A stretch of 37,695 bases of DNA from Burkholderiaceae bacterium (GTDB lineage Bacteria > Pseudomonadota > Gammaproteobacteria > Burkholderiales > Burkholderiaceae), in NCBI GenBank assembly GCA_947472645.1, contig CANJBQ010000032.1, positions 1 through 37,695 on the forward strand, written 5' to 3'. A program made the translations under genes and the position numbers. The notes beneath the pieces are model-generated. The model did no database searches, was not told the DNA's origin, and saw only the letters and a program-made list of their open reading frames with translations. The stretch's first letter is position 1, and each line of letters starts with the position of its first letter. Of the stretch, positions 18,583 to 28,393 are shown piece after piece.

Positions 18583-18831
18583 AGTATGTAAAGATTACAC
18601 TTTTCTGTTTAATTTGGCAAGTACTCTTGTGCAAATATTTCCATAAGCTATTGATTTATATATAATTTAAATTTAATGCTTCTGGGCAGGTGAAATCCTG
18701 CTTATACACCAAAAAATAAAGAATGTTTTAAATTCAATCACTTAGTGAATGTGTACTTACTTCATTAATGATTGGTTGATCAATAATTTGAAGGTGTTTT
18801 GGAATTCAATGCTTTTGATGGGGTAAACGCC

Positions 18832-19350
18832 CTAAATTTGAATTAAGGACTTTGAATGAATATTGGCTTGGGCCAGCTTCTGACTACCCATTAAATCGAG
18901 GATTTCTAGCAAAACTAAAGTACCAGCAACCTGAGCCCCTGCTTTTTTCACCAAATTGGCTCCAGCTATCAAGGTCCCCCCAGTGGCTAAAACGTCATCA
19001 ATTAACAAAACTTTGGCATTTTTCGGCAAAATGGCTTGTTGAATCTCTAGTGTGTCCCTACCATACTCCAGACCATAACTTTCTGAGTGGACTTGATTGG
19101 GTAACTTGTTCGGCTTTCGCGCCAACACCAATCCTTTTTGCGATACGTGAGCAAGGGCGGTCGCAAAAATAAACCCTCTTGACTCAATGCCTAAGACAAA
19201 ATCAAATTCGCAAAAATCACTAAGCGCATACAATTTATCAATGGCATATGAAAATGCTTTCTGGTCTGCTAGTAAAGGAGAAATATCCTTAAACATAATT
19301 CCAGGCTTTGGGAAATCAGGTACGCTAGGTAAATAATCTAATAAATTCAT
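18832..19350 (-). CDS. apt: Adenine phosphoribosyltransferase
   Basis: Apt salvages adenine by joining it to PRPP to give AMP. The 172 residues match the family: PDFPKPGIMFKDISPLLAD at the N-terminus, FDFVLGIESRGFIFATALAH, the hood loop LARKPNKLP with the YGLEYGRDTLEIQ segment, and the PRPP-binding motif VLLIDDVLATGGTLIAG (about 112-128). Its ATG is five bases from the start of the divergent nucleosidase-like gene. No Shine-Dalgarno sequence precedes it (the upstream minus-strand bases are A/T-rich), so its promoter must lie inside the neighbouring gene or the message is nearly leaderless. Confidence 0.95.
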   Translation of the reverse strand: MNLLDYLPSVPDFPKPGIMFKDISPLLADQKAFSYAIDKLYALSDFCEFDFVLGIESRGFIFATALAHVSQKGLVLARKPNKLPNQVHSESYGLEYGRDTLEIQQAILPKNAKVLLIDDVLATGGTLIAGANLVKKAGAQVAGTLVLLEILDLMGSQKLAQANIHSKSLIQI

Positions 19351-19355
19351 AAATA

Positions 19356-19922
19356 ATGAAAAGTTCTTTAGTGTTAATTGTGGCGTTAGAAGATGAGCTC
19401 GATCAAGAGTTAATATCTTCGCACATTTCCATCATCTATTCGGGAATCGGTAAAGTGAACGCCGCCATTGCGACATTTAAGGCCATCATGCAATACCAAC
19501 CATCCTTGATTATGAACTTCGGTACTGTTGGAAAAATTAACCCTGCTCTCTCAGGTCTCATCCAAATCAGATCCGTTATTCAGCGAGACATGATTGCTGA
19601 ACCTTTAGCGCCAAGAGGAACTGTTCCGTTCTCAAATAAACCCAACCAATTAGTATCGATCTCAGGCAATCATGTTTGTGGAACTGGGGATAGCTTTGTC
19701 ACGCAGCAAGATGCCTGGTTACTACAAAATAATATCGATGTCGTAGATATGGAGTTATTTGCAATAGCTTCAGTAGCTCATGAGCATCAGATTGACTGGG
19801 TTTCTTACAAATATATTTCCGATGAAGCCAATGAATCTTCAGGGCAAGAATGGTCTCAACAAGTTCATCAGGGGCAAGAGCTATTTATCAAAAAGCTACA
19901 AAGCCATCTGTTTGATATTTAA
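19356..19922 (+). CDS. MTA/SAH nucleosidase-like protein (phosphorylase superfamily)
   Basis: This 188-residue protein matches the 5'-methylthioadenosine/S-adenosylhomocysteine nucleosidase fold. ALEDEL carries the N-terminal acid (compare ALEEE), IYSGIGKVNAAIAT follows, then GTGDSFV, the substrate-ribose DMELFAIASVA, and YISDEANES with the catalytic Asp. It is shorter than MtnN (about 230 residues). Such enzymes release adenine, which the divergent apt would recycle, so the pairing supports a purine-salvage role. ATG 19356 has no Shine-Dalgarno sequence. A GTG a few codons in is an alternative start, but it would remove only the first residues before the ALEDEL motif. Confidence 0.82.
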   Translation: MKSSLVLIVALEDELDQELISSHISIIYSGIGKVNAAIATFKAIMQYQPSLIMNFGTVGKINPALSGLIQIRSVIQRDMIAEPLAPRGTVPFSNKPNQLVSISGNHVCGTGDSFVTQQDAWLLQNNIDVVDMELFAIASVAHEHQIDWVSYKYISDEANESSGQEWSQQVHQGQELFIKKLQSHLFDI

Positions 19923-19951
19923 AGAGCGTGTATTTGTTGACTTATACGGGT

Positions 19952-19975
19952 AAAAAAAAGATCTTTGAAGTCTTT
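19952..19975 (-). terminator. Probable terminator after maeB
   Basis: On the minus strand AAAGA (19975-19971) pairs with TCTTT (19961-19957) around a short loop, and the following run of eight T (19959-19952) overlaps the second arm. It lies about 120 bases past the maeB stop. The stem is short and A/T-rich, so the call is tentative. The same A/T-rich block may also stop transcripts of the plus-strand nucleosidase gene, through a TCTTT/AAAGA pair followed by seven T. Confidence 0.35.
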
Positions 19976-20093
19976 ATGCTCATGTAAAAGAGATTTTTTT
20001 GCATGATTTTTCATTTAAATTTCATGTAAGTTTAATTAAATCAAACTTCAACTTGAATTGTTTCCAGGAATTGGGCGCAGTTATTGCATGAAC

Positions 20094-22418
20094 TTATTGC
20101 TCGGGCCGATGCGTTTGCACTCCCATTACCGCTAAAGTTGCTAAATTAACAATTCTTCTCACTGTTGCTGACGCGGTCAAAATATGAACTGATTTAGCCG
20201 CACCAAGCAAAATGGGACCAATGGCTATACCACCACCTGCAGATTGTTTGAGCAAGTTATACGAAATATTTGCGGCATCTAAGTTCGGCATGACTAGTAA
20301 ATTAGCTTCACTTCGCAAAGTGGAGTCTTTAATAAATCCCATCCGAATTGAATCACTCAGTGCACTATCGCCATGCATTTCACCATCGACCTCAAGCTCC
20401 GGTGATTTCTCTCTCAAAATGGCTAAGACATCTCTCATCTTTTTCGCCGAGGGCATATTGGAAGAGCCAAAATTGGAGTGCGAAAGTAACGCTGCCTTCG
20501 GAGTGATATTAAAAGATCTCATCTCCTTAGCCGCAAGCATCGTTATCTCAGCAAGTTCTTCTGCAGTTGGATCATAATTGATGTGCGTATCCACCAAAAA
20601 TAATTGACGATCTGGCAGCACTAAAGCATTCATCGCTGCGTATACACTAGCACCTTCCTCGTGACCAATCACCGTATCAATGTAGTGCAGATGAGCTGAA
20701 AAATTGCCCACAATGCCGCAAATCATTCCATCAGCCTGGTTTTTACTCACCATCAGGGTAGCAATTAATGTGGTGCGTCTTCTGACTTCGAGTTTGGCAT
20801 ATTGTTGAGTCACGCCTTTACGTTTTGTTGACTGATAAAACGCTTCCCAATAATCATTAAAGCGTTCATCATGCTCAGGATCGGTTATGGTGTAATCTAC
20901 GTTTCTTTCTAAACGTAGCCCAAGTCTTTCAATCCGACGCTCAATCACAGAAGGGCGTCCAATTAAAATAGGCATCAAGATACCTTCATCCACCAGTACT
21001 TGAACTGCGCGTAAAATTCGCTCGTCTTCCCCTTCAGAAAATACAATCCGTTTTTGCCCATTCGGTATCTTTTTCGCCGCAGAAAAGAGCGGTTTCATAA
21101 TAGTGCCAGAGTGATAAACAAATTGCTGAAGCTGATCTTGATAGGCTGAAAAATCAGCAATAGGTCGCGTCGCAACCCCGGAGTCCATCGCCGCTTTTGC
21201 CACTGCTGGGGCAATGATCGAAATCAAGCGCGGGTCAAAAGGTTTGGGGATCAAATATTCCGGCCCAAATGATAAATTACTCGTGCCATAGGCTGACGCA
21301 ACAATATCGCTTTGTTCTGCACGTGCAAGCTCAGCCAAGGCATTCACAGCGGCAATTTCCATCTCTCGTGTAATTGTTGTAGCACCAACATCGAGTGCCC
21401 CCCTGAAAACAAATGGAAAACATAAAACATTATTCACTTGGTTGGGATAATCCGTTCTGCCTGTTGCTATGATGGCATCAGGCCTGGCTTCCATCACTTC
21501 TGCAGGGTGAATTTCAGGCGTAGGGTTGGCCAACACAAATACGAGTGGGTTAGGTGCCATTTTTTTGATCATCTCTTGGCTGACTACTCCACCAGCAGAT
21601 AATCCTAATAAAATATCAGCATCAGCCATGACGTCAATTAACTTGCGAGCATCCGTCTCCTTGGCAAAAACATCTTTATCCGGATCCATCAATTCTTTAC
21701 GACCTATATAAACAACTCCAGCCAAATCGGTTACCCAAATATTTTCAACCCGCATCCCTAAATCAACCAGTAATTTGAGACAAGCTAAAGCGGCAGCACC
21801 TGCACCTGATACAACCAACTTCACATCTTGAATATTTTTATTCACAATCTTAAGACCATTGGTAATCGCCGCACCAACCACAATGGCAGTACCGTGTTGA
21901 TCATCATGAAAGACCGGAATCTTTAAACGCTCACGTAATTTACGTTCAACGTAAAAACAATCTGGAGCTTTAATATCTTCTAAGTTAATTCCACCAAAAG
22001 TGGGCTCTAAAGCAGCAATCGCTTCGACTAATTTATCAGGATCATTTTGATTGAGTTCAATGTCAAAAACATCGATACCGGCAAACTTTTTAAATAATAC
22101 GGCTTTGCCTTCCATGACAGGTTTGCTGGCTAAAGGCCCAATATTGCCGAGTCCTAGTACAGCCGTTCCATTCGTAATCACGCCGACCAAGTTGCCTCGA
22201 GCCGTATATTTAAATGCATTAGCCGGATCAGCCACAATTTCTAAGCACGCAGAAGCAACTCCAGGAGTATAGGCAAGCGCTAAATCACGTTGATTGGTTA
22301 ACTGCTTCGTGGGTGCAATGGATATTTTTCCAGGGGTCGGAAACTGATGATACTCAAGTGCAGCTAGACGTAAGTTGGCAGCCTGATCATTTTGTGCTTT
22401 ACTATTCTCTTTACTCAT
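20094..22418 (-). CDS. maeB: NADP-dependent malic enzyme with phosphotransacetylase-like domain
   Basis: MaeB decarboxylates malate to pyruvate with NADP, supplying NADPH and pyruvate. The 774-residue form is the large bacterial type. The malic-enzyme part (about 1-430) contains [34 protein letters not shown] and [10 protein letters not shown], with an NADP-binding domain [15 protein letters not shown]-terminal region (about 440-774) resembles phosphotransacetylase ([20 protein letters not shown] ... [20 protein letters not shown]) and is regulatory rather than catalytic in this family. An AGGA ribosome binding site precedes ATG 22418. It is monocistronic and diverges from thiL across 71 bases. 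Confidence 0.95.
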   Translation of the reverse strand: MSKENSKAQNDQAANLRLAALEYHQFPTPGKISIAPTKQLTNQRDLALAYTPGVASACLEIVADPANAFKYTARGNLVGVITNGTAVLGLGNIGPLASKPVMEGKAVLFKKFAGIDVFDIELNQNDPDKLVEAIAALEPTFGGINLEDIKAPDCFYVERKLRERLKIPVFHDDQHGTAIVVGAAITNGLKIVNKNIQDVKLVVSGAGAAALACLKLLVDLGMRVENIWVTDLAGVVYIGRKELMDPDKDVFAKETDARKLIDVMADADILLGLSAGGVVSQEMIKKMAPNPLVFVLANPTPEIHPAEVMEARPDAIIATGRTDYPNQVNNVLCFPFVFRGALDVGATTITREMEIAAVNALAELARAEQSDIVASAYGTSNLSFGPEYLIPKPFDPRLISIIAPAVAKAAMDSGVATRPIADFSAYQDQLQQFVYHSGTIMKPLFSAAKKIPNGQKRIVFSEGEDERILRAVQVLVDEGILMPILIGRPSVIERRIERLGLRLERNVDYTITDPEHDERFNDYWEAFYQSTKRKGVTQQYAKLEVRRRTTLIATLMVSKNQADGMICGIVGNFSAHLHYIDTVIGHEEGASVYAAMNALVLPDRQLFLVDTHINYDPTAEELAEITMLAAKEMRSFNITPKAALLSHSNFGSSNMPSAKKMRDVLAILREKSPELEVDGEMHGDSALSDSIRMGFIKDSTLRSEANLLVMPNLDAANISYNLLKQSAGGGIAIGPILLGAAKSVHILTASATVRRIVNLATLAVMGVQTHRPEQ

Positions 22419-22489
22419 ATTTTTCCTGTAAGACGTAAACTGATTGTTTGATTACTTTACGCTATTTATTTTGACAACGGCTAGAAACT

Positions 22490-23539
22490 ATGACGACTTT
22501 TAAAGATGCTGATGCATTCGGTGAGTTCGATGTCATTCGTCGTTTCTTCCATCGTCAACATTTTACTCCCTCTGATTTAAACTTAGCTCCAGCACATGCC
22601 CAAGATGTTCTCTTGGGCATCGGGGATGATTGTGCATTACTATCCCCACCTCCTTCGGGCGAAGTGTTCGCGATTACTAGTGATATGTTGATAGAAGGTC
22701 GTCATTTTTTAAAAGATGTGAGCCCAACACTCCTCGGTCATAAATGTTTGGCCGTTAATTTGTCTGACTTAGCCGCCATGGGGGCCAAACCTGTTGCCTA
22801 TAACTTAAGTATTGCTTTACCTGAGATTCATCCAACATGGTTGGAGCAGTTTTCTAATGGCTTACATGCCATCGCAGATCATTACCATTGTCAATTACTG
22901 GGTGGTGATACAACGGCTGGGCCCTTGAGTATTTCTATAACAGCCATCGGACATGTTCTCCCTCAACAGGCCCTATCGAGAAATCGGGCTCAAGTGGGTG
23001 ACGATATTTGGTTATCGGGTGATGTAGGTGATGCGCGCCTTGTTTTAGGTTTTCGGCGAGGTGAATGGCAGTTAGATATCCCTTGGCAAGAAAAAAGTGC
23101 TCGGATGGATGCCCCTATACCACGTATTGAATTAGGCCTCGGATTACGTGGTCTTGCGCATGCGGCTATCGATGTTTCAGATGGCCTTTTAGGGGATTTA
23201 AAACATATTCTCGAGGCTTCCAAAGTGGGAGCTAAGGTATGGGCTGATGATGTACCCTGCTCAGATCTTCTGAAAAATGTCTCTACCGAACTTCGTCGAC
23301 TTTGCACTTTGCGTGGTGGTGATGACTATGAGTTATGTTTTACTGCCCCTCAAAAAAATAGAGCCTTAATCAAAACTCTTTCGGAGAATTTACACTTACC
23401 TCTAACACGTATCGGCGAGATTGTTGCACACTCCGAACACTCCCCCATCATTGAACTATGGGATCATGATCACAACCAATTACCAGAAGAAATTACACAG
23501 CATTATTTAAAGTCTTTCGATCATTTTCAATCCCTATGA
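22490..23539 (+). CDS. thiL: Thiamine-monophosphate kinase
   Basis: ThiL phosphorylates thiamine phosphate to thiamine diphosphate with ATP, making the cofactor needed by transketolase. The 349-residue protein has the PurM-like ATP-binding pattern: DVLLGIGDDCALLSPPPSGE (about 39-58), AITSDMLIEGRHFLKDVSPT, NLSDLAAMGAKPVAYNLSIA, GGDTTAGPLSISITAIG and AAIDVSDGLLGDLKHI with RGGDDYELCFTAP. It heads a compact plus-strand operon, and its TGA overlaps the pgpA start (ATGA). Compared with typical ThiL it has an N-terminal stretch rich in charged and aromatic residues (GEFDVIRRFFHRQHFTPSDL). Confidence 0.95.
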   Translation: MTTFKDADAFGEFDVIRRFFHRQHFTPSDLNLAPAHAQDVLLGIGDDCALLSPPPSGEVFAITSDMLIEGRHFLKDVSPTLLGHKCLAVNLSDLAAMGAKPVAYNLSIALPEIHPTWLEQFSNGLHAIADHYHCQLLGGDTTAGPLSISITAIGHVLPQQALSRNRAQVGDDIWLSGDVGDARLVLGFRRGEWQLDIPWQEKSARMDAPIPRIELGLGLRGLAHAAIDVSDGLLGDLKHILEASKVGAKVWADDVPCSDLLKNVSTELRRLCTLRGGDDYELCFTAPQKNRALIKTLSENLHLPLTRIGEIVAHSEHSPIIELWDHDHNQLPEEITQHYLKSFDHFQSL

Positions 23540-24096
23540 CACACCTAGAATTAACCACCCGTATCTCCATGAAATGGCTACTATCACGCCCATGGCGTAT
23601 GCTAGCTTTTGGTTTTGGTAGCGGTCTTAGTCGCATCGCTCCAGGAACAGTTGGAACACTCTGGGCATGGGCAGTGGCTTTAGTGGCTCAACTTTTTTTG
23701 CCCAACTGGTCGCATTTAAATGTGATTCTTATACTCTGTGTTGGTTTTTTGTTAGGTATATGGTCTTGTGGCAAAACTGGCGCAGATCTTGGCGTCTTTG
23801 ATCATTCCGGTATGGTGTGGGATGAAATCATTGCTTTTTGGCTCATCTTATTTTTTATTTTTCCCGCGAATTGGAAGGTGCAATTAATGGCATTTATTCT
23901 TTTTCGTTTTTTTGATATTGCCAAACCAGGTCCGATTCGTCTCATTGATACCTATTTTAAAAATTGGGTACCGGGAAGAATTTTAGGGCAATGGCCAAAT
24001 ACCGTGAGGGGTTTTGGAGTCATGATTGATGATCTCCTCGCTGCTCTTTTTACATTATTAGTACTTTCTATTTTTGCTAAATTCGGATTTTATTGA
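23536..24096 (+). CDS. pgpA: Phosphatidylglycerophosphatase A
   Basis: PgpA removes the phosphate from phosphatidylglycerophosphate to make phosphatidylglycerol in the inner membrane. The 186 residues carry the family motif FGSGLSRIAPGTVGTLWAWA (about 27-46), the metal-site VFDHSGMVWDEIIAFW, and FRFFDIAKPGPIRLIDTYFK followed by GFGVMIDDLLAALFTLL, with three to four hydrophobic segments. It overlaps thiL by four bases and pncC by one base (TGATG), so the three are probably translated in a coupled way. An internal ATG at residue 12 is an alternative start. Confidence 0.93.
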   Translation: MTHLELTTRISMKWLLSRPWRMLAFGFGSGLSRIAPGTVGTLWAWAVALVAQLFLPNWSHLNVILILCVGFLLGIWSCGKTGADLGVFDHSGMVWDEIIAFWLILFFIFPANWKVQLMAFILFRFFDIAKPGPIRLIDTYFKNWVPGRILGQWPNTVRGFGVMIDDLLAALFTLLVLSIFAKFGFY

Positions 24097-24626
24097 TGTC
24101 CCAAACCTCTGTTCATGATCTTGTATCTCAATTAGCCAAGTGTTTGCTTGAGCATCATTTAACGATCAGCACCGCTGAATCTTGCACCGGCGGCATGGTG
24201 GCTGCCGCTCTTACTGAACTACCCGGATCGAGTGCTTGGTTTGAAAGGGGTTTTGTGACATATAGCAATGCCGCAAAACTTCAAAACTTAGGGGTTCCCA
24301 TGGATTTGATACAAACGCATGGGGCAGTTAGTCTTGAAGTAGCAAAAGAAATGGCGATTGGAACAGCAACCGCGAGTGGCTCAGATGTTGCCTTAGCCAT
24401 TACCGGAGTAGCGGGCCCTACTGGGGGAAGTATTGAAAAACCAGTTGGTTTTGTTTGCTTTGGCTGGTCTATCAAAAAAGATGGTCGCATTGAGTCTGAC
24501 AGCGAAGGCATTTTTTTATTAAGTCCTCAAGAATTGGTGACTGAAACCACACGCTCAAAAGTGCGAGACTTGGCCCTGCATTACTCTCTAAAGGGTATGG
24601 TTGAGCGCTTACTAAAGACTTTTTAA
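24096..24626 (+). CDS. pncC: Nicotinamide-nucleotide amidase (CinA C-terminal domain protein)
   Basis: PncC deamidates NMN to nicotinate mononucleotide, returning it to NAD synthesis. The 176-residue protein is the stand-alone CinA C-terminal domain: [20 protein letters not shown] (about 26-45), [17 protein letters not shown], and [20 protein letters not shown] are all diagnostic. I chose the ATG at 24096, which forms TGATG with the pgpA stop. A TTG one codon earlier is less likely. Its stop codon overlaps that of pyrF, which converges from the right. Confidence 0.93.
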   Translation: MSQTSVHDLVSQLAKCLLEHHLTISTAESCTGGMVAAALTELPGSSAWFERGFVTYSNAAKLQNLGVPMDLIQTHGAVSLEVAKEMAIGTATASGSDVALAITGVAGPTGGSIEKPVGFVCFGWSIKKDGRIESDSEGIFLLSPQELVTETTRSKVRDLALHYSLKGMVERLLKTF

Positions 24627-25483
24627 ACAGGATCGACCGCCCGAATACTGTCGCGCGTAGCTATCGCTACTTTTCTGGCGGCTTTTGCAAAATCTTGATC
24701 TCTGCCGGCATACAGAATGGCTCTTGAAGAATTTATTAATAGATTAGTTTTTTTACCCGCCTGAACCGTCGCTACGGTATCTCCCCCTTGGGCACCAATG
24801 CCAGGTATTAATAAGGGCATGTCACCAACGATTTCTCGTACTTTAGCAATCTCGGCAGGGTATGTGGCGCCAACAACAAGCCCAACCTGGCCATTTTTAT
24901 TCCATTCATGCGCCGCTAAATACGCCACTTTTTCATATAATTTTTGTGGAGGTGAACTATCTCCCACATTTAAAAACTGTAAGTCTGAACCCCCAGGATT
25001 GGAGGTTCTGCATAAAATAAAGATGCCCCGGTCAGGGTACTCTAAATAGGGCTCTAATGAGTCAAAGCCCATATAAGGGTTGACGGTCACTGCGTCTGCC
25101 CCGTAGCGTTCAAAGGCTTCCCTAGCATAATGCGAGGCTGTTGAACCGATATCACCTCGTTTTGCATCCAAAATCACGGGTATCTCAGGATAGTTTTGAT
25201 GAATATAGTCGATTAACTGCTCCAGTTGATCCTCAGCACGCTCAGAAGCAAAATAGGCAATCTGTGGTTTAAATGCACAAACCAGATCAGCTGTCGCATC
25301 TACAATCTCGCGACAAAACGAATAGATAGCCCCACCATTGCCTGGAAGCGCTAACGGAAGCTTTGTCACGTCAGGATCTAAACCAACGCATAACATCGTG
25401 TCATGCTCCTGAACACGCTTTAAGTACTTCCGCATAAAGTGATTAACATCACTTTTTGCGGGGGGATTTGCTGGGATGGTCAT
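24623..25483 (-). CDS. pyrF: Orotidine 5'-phosphate decarboxylase, type 2
   Basis: PyrF decarboxylates OMP to UMP, the last step of de novo pyrimidine synthesis. At 286 residues it belongs to the longer type 2 subgroup. Marks are [14 protein letters not shown] near the N-terminus, [20 protein letters not shown], the catalytic [20 protein letters not shown] (about 103-122) and [12 protein letters not shown]. It converges on pncC with overlapping stops and diverges from corA across 77 bases. Confidence 0.96.
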   Translation of the reverse strand: MTIPANPPAKSDVNHFMRKYLKRVQEHDTMLCVGLDPDVTKLPLALPGNGGAIYSFCREIVDATADLVCAFKPQIAYFASERAEDQLEQLIDYIHQNYPEIPVILDAKRGDIGSTASHYAREAFERYGADAVTVNPYMGFDSLEPYLEYPDRGIFILCRTSNPGGSDLQFLNVGDSSPPQKLYEKVAYLAAHEWNKNGQVGLVVGATYPAEIAKVREIVGDMPLLIPGIGAQGGDTVATVQAGKKTNLLINSSRAILYAGRDQDFAKAARKVAIATRDSIRAVDPV

Positions 25484-25560
25484 AAAATCGTTCCTAATTC
25501 TTTCTATTAATATAAACTCTCTATTGATTCTAGTTAAGAAGTATTTTTTGGGCCCCCAAG

Positions 25561-26526
25561 ATGATTAATTTATTTACCCTTCAAAACGGCCGTTTAGCTC
25601 AAGAACAAGTAGAAGATCGTAATGAACTTCTCAAATACCATGATCCCATTTGGATTGACGCCATTGAGCCTGATGACGAGGAATTAAGCTGGATTAAAGA
25701 AGCTTTTGGGGTAACTTTGCCTGAATTAGAAGAATTGGGCGATTTAGAGGCCTCCGCAAGATATTTCGAAGGGGAAGACGGCTATTTACATATTCGTACG
25801 GACTTTTTACTCGACGAAGACGAAATATCACAAAACGTCAGAGTAGCCTTTATTTTGACAAACAATACGCTTTTCTCGATCCACGATCAAGATCTCCCTG
25901 TTTTCCGACTTGTCCGCATGCGTGCTCGACTTCGTCCCGGATCGGTGAACGATGCAAAAGATGTTTTATTAGATCTTTACTCCACCGACGCAGAATACTC
26001 GGCTGACTCTTTAGAAGAAGTGTATGAGAACCTTGAAGAAGCCGGAAAAGTCGTACTCTCCGATACCGTAACTGACCAAATCGCCGCTACCGTTTTAGAA
26101 ACAATCGCTAAAGAGGAAGACGTCAACGGTCGTATTCGAAGAAACGTCATGGACACACGTCGTGCCCTCTCTTATTTAATGCGTAGCAAATTACTCTCGG
26201 ATTTACAACAAGAAGAAGCACGCTTGATTTTGCGAGATATCGACTCTTTAGAAAACCACACCGCATTTTTGTTCGATAAGATTAACTTCTTAATGGATGC
26301 TACCGTTGGTTTTATTAATATTAACCAAAATAAAATCATTAAAATCTTCGCCGTTGTTTCAGTTGGATTAATGCCTCCAACCCTACTTGCCAGTATTTGG
26401 GGAATGAATTTTGATTTTATGCCTGAACTAAAACTGACCATCGGCTATCCAATCGCACTGATATTAATGATCGTCTCAACCATTGCGCCACTTTGGTATT
26501 TCAAGCGCAAAGGTTGGATGGATTAA
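25561..26526 (+). CDS. corA: CorA-family magnesium/divalent cation transporter
   Basis: CorA proteins form pentameric inner-membrane channels for Mg2+ and related ions. The 321-residue protein has a large acidic cytoplasmic N-terminal domain (many Asp and Glu, starting [20 protein letters not shown]), a long stalk helix and two C-terminal membrane helices. The selectivity motif GMN lies in [14 protein letters not shown] (about 281-283), followed by [20 protein letters not shown] and a basic tail. ATG 25561 fits the family N-terminus, although the upstream GGGCCCCCAAG offers no clear ribosome binding site. Confidence 0.94.
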   Translation: MINLFTLQNGRLAQEQVEDRNELLKYHDPIWIDAIEPDDEELSWIKEAFGVTLPELEELGDLEASARYFEGEDGYLHIRTDFLLDEDEISQNVRVAFILTNNTLFSIHDQDLPVFRLVRMRARLRPGSVNDAKDVLLDLYSTDAEYSADSLEEVYENLEEAGKVVLSDTVTDQIAATVLETIAKEEDVNGRIRRNVMDTRRALSYLMRSKLLSDLQQEEARLILRDIDSLENHTAFLFDKINFLMDATVGFININQNKIIKIFAVVSVGLMPPTLLASIWGMNFDFMPELKLTIGYPIALILMIVSTIAPLWYFKRKGWMD

Positions 26527-26624
26527 TTGCTGAATAAGGTTAATTAAGCTTTCATCGATTTCAGTCTTTGGTCCAAGGAATTTTTGTGTGAAAACGACAT
26601 CTTTAAATCATAAAAAATTAAGGA

Positions 26625-27530
26625 TTACGTATTCACTTTCTGACTGAGGCTCGCTAATACGATTTTTGTATTTAATTCAAAACGGCTATTACCACCTCGC
26701 CAAACTTCAAATGCAACTGCTGCTTGCTCAACAAGCATTCCTAAACCATCCTTGACGTTGAGTCCTTGTTCTTGCATCTGCTGCATAAATACCGTCGTTT
26801 TTCCATACACCATATCGTAAGCAAGTGCCTGTGCTGGGATATTGGTTAAACTCTTGACCTGAGAATCTGTCAAAGGTGAGACTTGATCTAAACCTGTCGA
26901 TGTACCATTGATGATGATGTCAAATGGCTCTTTTTCTTGCTCTAAATGATGCAATGAAATAGCTCTTAAGCTGGTATTCACTTGCTTTGCTTGGGCTTTA
27001 AAACGCTCCACAATTTTCTGCGCTTTTTCAAGCGTACGATTAGCAATCACTATCGAATGTGGTTGCTCATTCAAAAAAGGCAATACCACTCCCTGCACAG
27101 CACCACCGGCACCAATGAGTAATATATTTTTCTTGTTGATGATGAATTGGCTATTTTTTATATCTCTTACCAATCCAAGTCCGTCAGAATTATCGCCAAC
27201 ATACTGACCATTTTCTTGCCAAAGAATATTGATTACTCCCGCGGCCTTAGCACGATCAGTTAATCGAGCACATACATTAAATGCTCTTAACTTAAACGGA
27301 ACAGTGATATTCAGTCCCTTACCGCCGCGACTAAAAAAGGTATCGACCGTTTTTTCAAATTGCTCAACGTCGGAAAATAATTTTCCATACAAGATATTTT
27401 GATGCGCTTGCTGAGCAAATTGATGATGAATCAACGGCGACAAACTATGAGCGACAGGATTGCCAATCACCCCATAAACATCCTTATCAGGATATTGCTG
27501 GGGGTCTAACTGGGTGTTGTTCTGTGTCAT
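26625..27530 (-). CDS. aroE: Shikimate dehydrogenase
   Basis: AroE reduces 3-dehydroshikimate to shikimate with NADPH in the aromatic amino acid pathway. The 301-residue protein has VIGNPVAHSLSPLIHHQFAQ (21-40), GLNITVPFK with the catalytic Lys80, the NADP-binding GAGGAVQGVVLPFL (about 142) and IANRTLEKAQKI, and DMVYGKTTVFMQQ near the C-terminus. It runs slightly long owing to an N-terminal extension and a C-terminal tail. Its start overlaps the stop of the TonB gene (ATGA). The window also holds aroQ, the preceding pathway step, on the other strand. Confidence 0.95.
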   Translation of the reverse strand: MTQNNTQLDPQQYPDKDVYGVIGNPVAHSLSPLIHHQFAQQAHQNILYGKLFSDVEQFEKTVDTFFSRGGKGLNITVPFKLRAFNVCARLTDRAKAAGVINILWQENGQYVGDNSDGLGLVRDIKNSQFIINKKNILLIGAGGAVQGVVLPFLNEQPHSIVIANRTLEKAQKIVERFKAQAKQVNTSLRAISLHHLEQEKEPFDIIINGTSTGLDQVSPLTDSQVKSLTNIPAQALAYDMVYGKTTVFMQQMQEQGLNVKDGLGMLVEQAAVAFEVWRGGNSRFELNTKIVLASLSQKVNT

Positions 27531-28393
27531 TTTGCAGGGCTCATTCTTAATTCTAATTGAGTTGAGTCAGAACCTTTCACAAATGAAAATGTGGCAATCC
27601 AATCAATCACATCCAATTGTGATCTTAAATTCGGTGGAAATTTTTCAAACGGTGCACAGGCCTGCAATATCGCTAAGGTTTGACGGTCTAACTCACGATT
27701 CCCAGAAGAGCGTTCAATGGTGGGCTTTGACACTAAGTTACCTTCTCGGTCAATGCTGGCCATCATAATAAGGCTGCCGTAAAGAGGTACTCCATTTTGT
27801 CTTGGAAAATACGTTGTGCCGTAAGCTTCCACCTTATTTCGCATACCGTTATAGTACTCAGCGTAGATCACCGATTTTGCGCTAGTCGATGTAAATGTCG
27901 CCTTCCGGGGGCGCTCACTTTCCATCTTCATGCGTTTAGCAAGCTCTGCCTCTAATGGATCAACATACTCTTTTTCGACTTGCGTCTTCCCGAGAGTTGT
28001 TTTATTAGGGCGGCTACCATCTTCACGCAAAGAACTTAATAGACGATTTTGTGCCTCTTGTAATTGATTGAGTTTTTCAGTTAATCCAGGAACCATTGGC
28101 GATATGGTGGTTGCCCTTTCTGGACTGACTTCTTGTCCACCTCCATTTAAATCATGTTGGGCTAATCGTTTGGGCGCAACTGGGCTGACCTGACTCTGAC
28201 TATTGACGAGAACCACGGCAAGTGGCGCTTTAAGGTGTTTATCTTGCGGCGCATTTTCAGGCTTTTTAATGACGAAGACAATCAGATGAAACATAACGGA
28301 AACAAAGCCGGCAATCACTATCGATTGTTTCCACCAAGATGATGGAAGAGTAGCTTCTAATGGATGTCTGAAGTTAATTGCTATTGGCTTCAT
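27527..28393 (-). CDS. tonB: TonB-family energy transducer
   Basis: TonB proteins carry energy from the ExbB-ExbD motor to outer-membrane transporters for iron chelates and other nutrients. From the Met at 28393 the protein is about 288 residues. It has an N-terminal anchor helix (WWKQSIVIAGFVSVMFHLIV), a periplasmic linker with coiled-coil character around EKLNQLQEAQNRLLSSLRED, and a C-terminal TonB domain with YYNGMRNKVEAYGTTYFP, GSLIMMASIDREGNLV and RELDRQTLAILQACAPFEKF. The frame is open to a TTG at 28417, but ATG 28393 fits the family better. It overlaps the RNase II gene by about 20 bases. exbB and exbD are not in the window. Confidence 0.85.
   Translation of the reverse strand: MKPIAINFRHPLEATLPSSWWKQSIVIAGFVSVMFHLIVFVIKKPENAPQDKHLKAPLAVVLVNSQSQVSPVAPKRLAQHDLNGGGQEVSPERATTISPMVPGLTEKLNQLQEAQNRLLSSLREDGSRPNKTTLGKTQVEKEYVDPLEAELAKRMKMESERPRKATFTSTSAKSVIYAEYYNGMRNKVEAYGTTYFPRQNGVPLYGSLIMMASIDREGNLVSKPTIERSSGNRELDRQTLAILQACAPFEKFPPNLRSQLDVIDWIATFSFVKGSDSTQLELRMSPAK

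Noticed and set aside
18686..18701. Hairpin GCAGG-TGAAAT-CCTGC in the 249-base gap upstream of the barstar-like gene, considered as part of an sRNA or riboswitch.
   Set aside because: The stem is only five base pairs, has no T run, and no known RNA family pattern could be recognised around it.
26560..26595. Possible terminator between corA and aroE (CTTTGG/CCAAGG-type stem followed by TTTTT).
   Set aside because: The stem has a G-U pair, a three-base loop and a gap before the T run. It is too weak to list.
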